Below, in pieces: positions 1 to 5,053 of a stretch of 6,155 nt of DNA. The position numbers were made by a program, and so were the translations under genes. The notes under the pieces are model-generated. The model had not been told where the DNA came from. It did not search any database and was given only the letters and a program-made list of their open reading frames with translations. The stretch's first letter is position 1, and each line of letters opens with the position of its first letter. Origin of the DNA: Akkermansiaceae bacterium UBA7890 (lineage in GTDB: Bacteria; Verrucomicrobiota; Verrucomicrobiia; Verrucomicrobiales; Akkermansiaceae); the NCBI GenBank assembly GCA_002501065.1, contig DLRK01000056.1, positions 1 through 6,155 on the forward strand, in the 5' to 3' direction.

Positions 1-204
1 GACAATCGACTCGTGCTCCTTGCTGTCCCTGGTACAGGCCACCAGTTCCAGCGTTCCCTCCCGGAGACATACCGTCGCTTCGACATCCACGCAGCGTGCC
101 TGCACATTGACCTCAATCCCCGGAAGCTTGACCGGTTCAGCCATGGCGTTCGTGACGACTGTCGCCACGAGAACCGGGAATATTCTGGACAGCCTCGACG
201 ACAC
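1..204 (-). CDS. YdjY-domain exported protein, N-terminal part only
   Basis: This gene runs off the window start, and only its first 68 codons are present. The reading begins at GTG (204-202) and gives a short basic start (SSRLSR), a hydrophobic stretch (IFPVLVATVV) and a likely signal-peptidase site after NAMA. The mature start EPVKLPGIEVNVQARCVDVE follows. The next part contains the blocks VEATVCLREGTLELVACT and SKEHESIV, which I recognise from the YdjY-domain family common in Planctomycetes and Verrucomicrobia, where an acidic KEHES block follows a cysteine-containing strand. The biochemical role of the family is unknown to me. The start lies 2 bases after the stop of the upstream esterase gene, so the two are probably co-transcribed and translationally coupled. 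No strong ribosome binding site is visible, only AAGA inside the end of the upstream gene. The only in-frame ATG downstream would remove most of the signal peptide, so GTG is preferred. The rest of the domain lies outside the window. Confidence 0.8.
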   Translation of the reverse strand, partial: MSSRLSRIFPVLVATVVTNAMAEPVKLPGIEVNVQARCVDVEATVCLREGTLELVACTRDSKEHESIV

Positions 205-206
205 CT

Positions 207-1442
207 TCAGCGATCTTGCTGCAACAACTCCACCATCGCCTTGCCCATGGCCTCGCCGACGTTCATGTAGGTTTCCGGGTTGCCTCCGTAGTGACCGCTG
301 GAACTTCCGCCCTTGGAGAGTGGGTGAGTGTAGACGAATGCCACCTTGTCCTCGAGCTCGGGATCATTGCTCTTTGCCACCGCTTCCATCGCATCGAGAA
401 TCTTTCCATCGCCTCCTTTGGAACCTTTTTGAGTCTGCCCGAGGGATGCGGTAACGAATCTGGCGCCGGGGGCATCGAAATCCTTGCGCAGGGACTTGAT
501 GAGCTGGATCAGGTTTTCTTCATACTTTTCGAAGTGCGCGGCGTTGCGCATGTCCTTGTCGCCCTGCCACCAGAAGAATCCGGCGACTTCGTAATCCTTG
601 GCGCCCGGGTAGTAGTCGTCGAGATTCTCAAGCGCCTTCTTGGCGGCGGCCACGTCGCCATCGTACTGGCAACCGGCATACCATCCTTTGGACATGTCGC
701 CTCCGGTGTCACCATCGGGCTCGTCCGGAGTGCCGCGGTAACCGGGCTGTGTTTTTCCGCCATGCTCGTACGGCTTGCTTCCGGGAGGCAACAGGTCCCA
801 GCCAAGACTGCGGTTGCCGATGCAGCTCTTGAGGATCAGGACCGGCGCGTCGGTGACATGGCCAACATGGTGGCCAATCCCAATTTCCGGACCGATGTTG
901 CCACTGATGGTCATCCACTCATTCTTATGATCCTTGGCCGGAGAATTACCGGAGCACATGACAAACACGTTGCGGACGTCCCTGCGCACCGTCCACTCAT
1001 CGGCATCGTCGACCAGGTAGGGGTATTTTTCCGCGGCGACCCCTTGCAACTTGCTCGGCTTTCCAGCGCCGAGCATGTTCGACTGTCCCAGCAGGATATA
1101 GACTTGGACCGGCTTGCTCATGTCCGCCTCTTTGCCGTCGGGATCCGGCAGTTCGTCAGGCAGTTCCTTCACCTCGGTGGCCTTTCCCGCGGGCCGGTTG
1201 CCGTTCTTCTCCAACCACGCAATGTCATCGGCGGAGAGCTTCTCCTGCTTGAAGGTTATCCGCTTGTGGTTGGGCAGGATCACGCTGACCTTTCCGCTCG
1301 CGGCGTCGTAGGATTGCAGTTCGCCTTCAAAGGTCTTCACTCCGTCCGCGCTGGTCCACGTCCGGGAGTGGAGACTGGAGGAAAGCAGGATAAGAACAGC
1401 CGCGACAGCTGGGGCGATCAGTCGATTCTCAAGTGGATTCAT
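207..1442 (-). CDS. Secreted sialate O-acetylesterase-like SGNH hydrolase with SHD1-type N-terminal domain
   Basis: This is a probable extracytoplasmic carbohydrate esterase that removes acetyl groups from a glycan. Numbering here counts from a GTG at 1448; the ATG at 1442 is residue 3 and is my preferred start. Neither start has a clear ribosome binding site. A signal peptide spans about 3-28 (hydrophobic IAPAVAAVLILLSSS). Residues 29-80 (RTWTSADG to DIAWL) resemble the SHD1 domain that PVC bacteria often place at the front of exported proteins. The catalytic domain starts near 112. VYILLGQSNMLGAG carries the nucleophile Ser123, IGPEIGIGH (185-193) is the second block, and WWQGDKD (293-299) stands where relatives have WWQGESD. 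HYGGNPETYMNVGEAMG near 386-402 probably supplies the catalytic histidine (His386). The family match (sialate O-acetylesterase, DUF303/SASA) is firm. The actual substrate is not, since many family members act on acetyl-xylan or other acetylated sugars rather than sialic acid. A YdjY-domain gene follows after 2 bases. Confidence 0.88.
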   Translation of the reverse strand: MNPLENRLIAPAVAAVLILLSSSLHSRTWTSADGVKTFEGELQSYDAASGKVSVILPNHKRITFKQEKLSADDIAWLEKNGNRPAGKATEVKELPDELPDPDGKEADMSKPVQVYILLGQSNMLGAGKPSKLQGVAAEKYPYLVDDADEWTVRRDVRNVFVMCSGNSPAKDHKNEWMTISGNIGPEIGIGHHVGHVTDAPVLILKSCIGNRSLGWDLLPPGSKPYEHGGKTQPGYRGTPDEPDGDTGGDMSKGWYAGCQYDGDVAAAKKALENLDDYYPGAKDYEVAGFFWWQGDKDMRNAAHFEKYEENLIQLIKSLRKDFDAPGARFVTASLGQTQKGSKGGDGKILDAMEAVAKSNDPELEDKVAFVYTHPLSKGGSSSGHYGGNPETYMNVGEAMGKAMVELLQQDR

Positions 1443-1472
1443 GGTCACTATGAAAGGTCAGGTTCGAAGCCC

Positions 1473-1494
1473 GGGATTTCATAACGAAATTCCC
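1473..1494. repeat. Imperfect inverted repeat upstream of the esterase gene
   Basis: GGGATTTC (1473-1480) and GAAATTCCC (1486-1494) are complementary apart from one extra T and flank the 5-base centre ATAAC. The repeat lies about 31-52 bases before the esterase start codon, inside the expected 5' leader. It could be an operator or an RNA hairpin in the leader. No family assignment is possible. Confidence 0.4.
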
Positions 1495-1505
1495 GTAGGT
1501 ATTAC

Positions 1506-1520
1506 CCGGAAAATATCCGG
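1506..1520. repeat. Perfect 5-bp inverted repeat upstream of the esterase gene
   Basis: CCGGA (1506-1510) and TCCGG (1516-1520) are perfect inverted arms around AAATA. The AT-rich centre in a GC-rich context, about 64 bases before the esterase start and 15 bases from the TTGCG element, suggests an operator half-site pair or leader hairpin. A chance palindrome of this length remains possible. Confidence 0.35.
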
Positions 1521-1534
1521 TTCTGTCATTCCTC

Positions 1535-1567
1535 TTGCGAATTATCGTCGCGTATTTGCGCTATCTC
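1535..1567. promoter_or_regulatory. Putative XylR/AraC-type operator A (21-bp direct repeat)
   Basis: TTGCG occurs at 1535-1539 and again at 1556-1560 in the same orientation, exactly 21 bases apart. That spacing puts the two half-sites on the same DNA face, as AraC-family proteins require. CGC at 1549-1551 and the tail ATCTC (1563-1567) have counterparts at the same offsets in the element at 3596-3628. On the minus strand a -10-like GATAAT (1546 to 1541) sits between the half-sites, with no good -35. The element is about 93 bases upstream of the esterase start and is the obvious candidate control site for the esterase/YdjY unit. That the neighbouring XylR-type protein binds it is inference. 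Confidence 0.5.
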
Positions 1568-1597
1568 CCGAGGCGACCGGATTCTCTCCCGTCAAAC

Positions 1598-1627
1598 GGC
1601 ACCCAGGCCCCCCGGGGCGGTGGCGCC
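1598..1627 (-). terminator. Possible GC-rich terminator hairpin after the exported-protein gene
   Basis: Read on the minus strand, 12 bases past the stop codon, GGCGCC (1627-1622) can pair with GGTGCC (1603-1598) through five Watson-Crick pairs and one G-T wobble. An inner GCCC/GGGC stem can form within it. The following bases are only GTTTG, so the U tract is poor. It could act as a weak intrinsic terminator, an mRNA-stabilising hairpin, or simply be GC-rich sequence. Confidence 0.3.
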
Positions 1628-1639
1628 AGGCGGCCCGGG

Positions 1640-3487
1640 TCAGGGAACGGGAGTTGTCACCACCACGTTGTCGATGGAGAGACCGCTGAAGGCATCCGGG
1701 CTACCGTCGCTCACGAAGTTGAACTCGATACGGACAGTCTCGCCAATGGTCTCCACCGGGACCGGGATACTGATGCTGGTGTAGTCGGTATCGAAGACGG
1801 CCATGTCGAGGTCATGGCCAGGCCCCAGTTGCACATCGTCAGCGACCCGGCGGAAGCGGACGAAGGCGGTGTCCCCGAAGCCGTCGGCATCCCGGTAGAC
1901 TTTGAAGGTCAACTCCGCGCCCGGTAAACCGCTGAAGTCGAGGGGCGGTGAGAAGAGGGAGATGTCGGAGTTCGTTCCGTAGTCCCCCAGGTTGGTGGAC
2001 CAGGCGTTGGCCGAGCCGTCGGCTCCCGTGATCGGTCCCGTGCTGCCGGAAGGCGTGCCCAGTTGCCAGAGGGTGTTGCTACTGGCGTCATTGACAACCG
2101 CAACCCAGTCACCCGCACCTGATTCGAAATCCTCCTCAAACAGCGGCGGAGGGGGTGGAAGTGGGAACTCTTCCATCCGGAAAAACCGGGTCGAATCGCC
2201 CGGCCGCAGAATAGTGTGGGTATTGAGCGGCACAGTCCCCGCAATCTCGAAAACCCCGTCGTTCTCCACCGACCCCGGCACATCCACCGAGTCCCAGGTC
2301 GAAAGGTCGGCCGCGAGATCGGCACTGCTGCGCAGGACGTAGAACATCCCCGCATGGCTCTCCCATTGGATCTTCAGATCCGGGCCATTACTGGTGATGT
2401 ACAACTGAGGCTGGATTTCCGGGGACACCCCTCCCTTGACCACATCATCGAAGGTGGTGCCGAGGCGGATCTCGTCGACGAAAAACTTGAGTCCCATGAA
2501 GGTGAGAGTGTCAAACTGGCTCTGGTCCAGATCCGGCTTGTTGGCCGCGTCCCAGTTGGCACTGCTCAAACTCGGTTGTTCGGCAATACGCGCCTCAAAG
2601 GCCGCTTCGCTGAGCACGTCGGTCTCGAGGAAGCGCACCACCGAGATGACATCTTCCCCACCTGCTTCCACGTCCCATTCCAGCTTCACGATCACAATGT
2701 TGACCGCTCCGAAGTATCCTTCCTCATCCAGTTCCAGCCAATCGAACCTGTCCCCTGCCGCCACCTCGAAAGCACCCTGACTGTAGGCATTACCCGGGAT
2801 CGCACCATTCACATTCTGGTACTGGCCCGCATCATAGAACATCGGGTAGATGGTGGTCCGGTTGTTGCGGGTCGGCCCCCCGCCCGTTCCGAATCCACTG
2901 CCGCCGGCTCCAATCCCGCCGAAATTATCACCGCGCGATCCATCCGGGGCCGGATCGCTGGCCAGCACCAGGTTGGGATGCTCCTCGTTACGGTCCCAGC
3001 CCCTGACGGACACATAGCTGATCCAGGTGGTCGTCCCACTCTGGAAAGTGGCCGTTACGCCGGGATCGAGTCCGACGTCACCAGACATATTGCGGCCTGG
3101 TTCACCGGTATTCGGCCCATCGGGGTCATTCCAGTCATCCGCGCCCCAGAGACCAGCATAGCCGCCGGAGGTCGGAAGATTGGCAACCGTCCCGTCCCAG
3201 CGATGCATCCCCGAAGGTTCCGCCGAGGGGTTCGCACTGGAAAGCCCCACCCCCGAGGTCATCCCCTCGGCGTGGACAAACCAGTCCTGAGTTTTGCCAT
3301 CCCCAGTGATGGTGTCGAAGGTATTCCAGAGGCCCACCGTGCCCAACGCTCCGCCCTGCCCCGTGAGGATCTCATCAGGGAGATAGTCGAACGGTTCGTA
3401 GACCAAAAGCTCGCCGTGGACGGAGCCAGCCGCCACAGAGAGCAGGGCGCCAAATGTAATCTTCTCGCAAATCCAATGTCTTTTCAT
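1640..3487 (-). CDS. Large exported two-module protein (LamG-like front, MAM/jelly-roll-like back), function unknown
   Basis: I do not recognise a named gene. Numbering counts from the ATG at 3493; the ATG at 3487 (residue 3) is preferred because AAAGGA lies 6 bases before it. A signal peptide is clear: MKRHWICEK, a hydrophobic core, then cleavage near SVHG. The mature start ELLVYEPFDYLPDEIL is the 'YEPFDY' opening seen in many PVC exported proteins with concanavalin/LamG-like folds, which probably covers 28-350 and ends at FFVDEIRLGTTFDDV. Residues 362-440 (LKIQWESHAGMFYVLRSSADL to TRFFRM) match a small beta domain often seen in verrucomicrobial exported proteins. A proline linker (PLPPPPP, 444-450) leads to a second jelly-roll module, FEEDFESGAGDW to GLSIDNVVVT (452-613), resembling MAM-type adhesion modules. 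No catalytic motif is visible. The protein ends at TTPVP with no PEP-CTERM segment, membrane anchor or autotransporter domain. Carbohydrate or surface binding is plausible but inferred. The gene is divergent from the XylR-type regulator. Confidence 0.85.
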   Translation of the reverse strand: MKRHWICEKITFGALLSVAAGSVHGELLVYEPFDYLPDEILTGQGGALGTVGLWNTFDTITGDGKTQDWFVHAEGMTSGVGLSSANPSAEPSGMHRWDGTVANLPTSGGYAGLWGADDWNDPDGPNTGEPGRNMSGDVGLDPGVTATFQSGTTTWISYVSVRGWDRNEEHPNLVLASDPAPDGSRGDNFGGIGAGGSGFGTGGGPTRNNRTTIYPMFYDAGQYQNVNGAIPGNAYSQGAFEVAAGDRFDWLELDEEGYFGAVNIVIVKLEWDVEAGGEDVISVVRFLETDVLSEAAFEARIAEQPSLSSANWDAANKPDLDQSQFDTLTFMGLKFFVDEIRLGTTFDDVVKGGVSPEIQPQLYITSNGPDLKIQWESHAGMFYVLRSSADLAADLSTWDSVDVPGSVENDGVFEIAGTVPLNTHTILRPGDSTRFFRMEEFPLPPPPPLFEEDFESGAGDWVAVVNDASSNTLWQLGTPSGSTGPITGADGSANAWSTNLGDYGTNSDISLFSPPLDFSGLPGAELTFKVYRDADGFGDTAFVRFRRVADDVQLGPGHDLDMAVFDTDYTSISIPVPVETIGETVRIEFNFVSDGSPDAFSGLSIDNVVVTTPVP

Positions 3488-3493
3488 GGGCAT

Positions 3494-3499
3494 TCCTTT
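3494..3499 (-). promoter_or_regulatory. Ribosome binding site deciding the exported-protein start
   Basis: AAAGGA on the minus strand (3499 to 3494) ends directly against the ATG at 3493, which is too close to serve it. It is 6 bases from the ATG at 3487, which is good spacing. This favours the shorter N-terminus beginning MKRHW. Confidence 0.55.
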
Positions 3500-3595
3500 C
3501 CATCGTCAGGCCGGCTCGACTGAATCCCAGCTGCCGCCTTTACAAGCGACTGTGTCTCTCATTCTATCGCAGGACCAGCAAACGAAGGGGCCTTT

Positions 3596-3628
3596 TTGCG
3601 TTTATTTTACGCTTTATTGCGACATTTC
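3596..3628. promoter_or_regulatory. Putative XylR/AraC-type operator B in the divergent promoter region
   Basis: TTGCG at 3596-3600 is repeated in the same orientation at 3617-3621, 21 bases apart. The extended half-sites TTTTTGCG and TTATTGCG differ at one position. Between them lies CGC (3610-3612), and after the second comes ATTTC (3624-3628). Both are shared in position with the element at 1535-1567. The tract is a strongly T-rich island between GC-rich genes and lies between two divergent start codons (3487 minus, 3682 plus). On the minus strand TAAAAT (3609 to 3604) resembles a -10. On the plus strand TTGATA (3633-3638) resembles a -35 for the regulator gene, with only a poor TATCGA 16 bases on. 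Binding by the adjacent XylR-type protein, giving autoregulation plus control of the exported protein, is inferred. Confidence 0.55.
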
Positions 3629-3681
3629 TATTTTGATACCGTTTCCCCTCCAGCTATCGAAGGGAGTGCCGCTTTCCTTCC

Positions 3682-4896
3682 ATGAGACTGCCTCTCAACG
3701 ACATGCCTAAGACATCACCCACCCAGTCCCGCCCCCCCCGGGTCGCTATCTCTCTTGAGATGGACTGGGGATTCAAGCGCCATCAGGAGAGCTACGCTGG
3801 TTGTCAACAATACGCCGACACCGCCGGGTGGCATTGCACCATCGAACCTGCCATCGACCGGGTCCTCATGGGGAGCAGAGGGAGCATGCCCTTTGACGGA
3901 ATCCTCGCCCGAGCCACTCCCGAAATCGCGAAGGCTGCGCGAAAAAAGAACATCCCGCTGGTTAATATCTGGCTGAACTCACCAGTGGAAGAACTCCCGA
4001 GCGTGTTTCCGGACTTCACGGGATCCGGCATTCTGGCAGCGGAGCACCTTCTGGCCCGGGGTTTCCGTCAACTCGCCTACCTTGGATGGGCCGGTGAAGT
4101 TGGCTCGCGTCTTCAGGCAGAAGGGATGCGAAAAGTCACTAGCCGCGAAAACTGTAACCTGACCACCCATCGATTTTCCCGGACCAGCATGGAAGGTCCG
4201 GCCCGGGGCTGGGAAAAATTTGTCACAGAAATTCAGTCATGGATCGAGAGCTGGCAACTCCCGATTGGCCTGCTCGTCTGCAATGACATCATCTGCCGCT
4301 ACCTGATGGACGTTTGCCGCTTAAAGGGTCTCCACATTTCGCAGGAGGTGGCCATCGTCGGGACTTACAATGAATCGGAAATTTGCAACGCACCACCTCC
4401 CACCCTCACAAGTATCGATATGAATTGTGCGCAGGTCGGCTACCGGGCTGCTGCTCTGCTCGACCGCCTCATGAGCGGCGGGAAACCGCCCCTCGACCCC
4501 GTCATGGTAGCACCTGCAGAACTGATTCCGCGCCAGTCCACCGACTTGCTCGCAGCCGACGATCCCGTTATCACGAAGTCCCTGCGCTTCATCGCGGAGC
4601 ACACTCATGAACGAATCGGAGTCAAAGAAGTGGTGCACGCAGCGGGCATCAACCGCCGATCCCTGGAACGGCGGTTCCGGGAATCCCTCAATCGTACCAT
4701 TTCGGATGAAATTACCCGTCTCCGTCTGGAGCGGGCCAAACGCCGGATGGTCGAGACCAGCGCACCGATGAAGGACGTGGCGGTGGATGCCGGATTCCGC
4801 AACGCCGACCACTTCTACAAGGTCTTCAATCGAATCGAGGGTATTCCTCCCACCCAGTTCCGCGTGGAGAGGCAGAAGGTCTTCCTGCAGGACTGA
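3682..4896 (+). CDS. XylR-type AraC-family transcriptional regulator (LacI-like sensor plus AraC HTH)
   Basis: This is a cytoplasmic DNA-binding regulator of a sugar-utilisation locus. It has 404 residues; as I recall, E. coli XylR has about 392. Residues 19-290 form the periplasmic-binding-protein-like sensor: PRVAISLEMDWGFKRH at the front, DFTGSGILAAEHLLARGFRQLAYLGW (111-136) as the dimer and hinge core, and IGLLVCNDIICRYLMD at 195-210. Residues 295-400 form the AraC-type domain. Its first helix-turn-helix is near 312-333 (GVKEVVHAAGINRRSLERRF) and its second near 361-384 (PMKDVAVDAGFRNADHFYKVF), closed by GIPPTQFR. The segment VGTYNESEIC (226-235) replaces the usual VGxDNxxx of the family, so the aspartate in the expected sugar-binding position is Tyr229. 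The ATG at 3682 is chosen; AAGGGA is about 16 bases upstream, rather far. ATG 3703 is a possible alternative, and an in-frame stop at 3634 limits extension. A run of eight C lies at 3732-3739. The effector sugar cannot be read from the sequence. Confidence 0.92.
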   Translation: MRLPLNDMPKTSPTQSRPPRVAISLEMDWGFKRHQESYAGCQQYADTAGWHCTIEPAIDRVLMGSRGSMPFDGILARATPEIAKAARKKNIPLVNIWLNSPVEELPSVFPDFTGSGILAAEHLLARGFRQLAYLGWAGEVGSRLQAEGMRKVTSRENCNLTTHRFSRTSMEGPARGWEKFVTEIQSWIESWQLPIGLLVCNDIICRYLMDVCRLKGLHISQEVAIVGTYNESEICNAPPPTLTSIDMNCAQVGYRAAALLDRLMSGGKPPLDPVMVAPAELIPRQSTDLLAADDPVITKSLRFIAEHTHERIGVKEVVHAAGINRRSLERRFRESLNRTISDEITRLRLERAKRRMVETSAPMKDVAVDAGFRNADHFYKVFNRIEGIPPTQFRVERQKVFLQD

Positions 4897-4966
4897 GGTT
4901 CCGGCGTCTCATTCGACCATCCCGCGTCCCGGCGCCTTCCGGTCTCCATGATGCCAGTCAACCACT

Positions 4967-4985
4967 ATGAACCGAGGCTGTTCAT
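4967..4985. repeat. Small hairpin in the convergent intergenic region
   Basis: ATGAAC (4967-4972) and GTTCAT (4980-4985) form a perfect 6-bp stem around CGAGGCT. It lies between the 3' ends of two converging genes, where a bidirectional terminator would be expected. There is no T tract on either side, so a terminator role is weakly supported. Nothing else recognisable was seen in 4897-5053. Confidence 0.25.
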
Positions 4986-5053
4986 GATCGTCTGATCTTT
5001 CATCCGGACGTTTGGAGCAGCGACAGGAAGCCCCCGAAAGGGTGTCCCGATCC

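Noticed and set aside
20..454. Plus-strand open frames across the first 450 bases
   Set aside because: They run opposite the YdjY and esterase reading frames, which have clear motifs. The plus-strand translations are low-complexity Arg/Ser/Pro-rich shadows.
216..1484. Long plus-strand open frame (422 codons) opposite the esterase gene
   Set aside because: It is fully antisense to a gene with clear family motifs, and its translation shows no recognisable domain. Long antisense frames are expected in GC-rich genes.
1560..1639. Possible lost PEP-CTERM tail after the exported-protein stop codon
   Set aside because: Reading on in the same frame gives a short Pro/Gly/Ala-rich stretch and another stop, with no PEP motif, membrane helix or arginine cluster.
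2216..3523. Long plus-strand open frame (435 codons) opposite the exported-protein gene
   Set aside because: It is antisense to a well-supported gene with signal peptide and ribosome binding site. Its product is rich in Arg, His and Ile without any family motif.
4321..4812. Minus-strand open frame (163 codons) inside the regulator gene
   Set aside because: It is antisense to the AraC-domain coding region and shows no recognisable features.
5032..5044. CCC-CGAAA-GGG as a tetraloop hairpin terminator
   Set aside because: Only about three base pairs and no T tract, so it is not distinguishable from chance.
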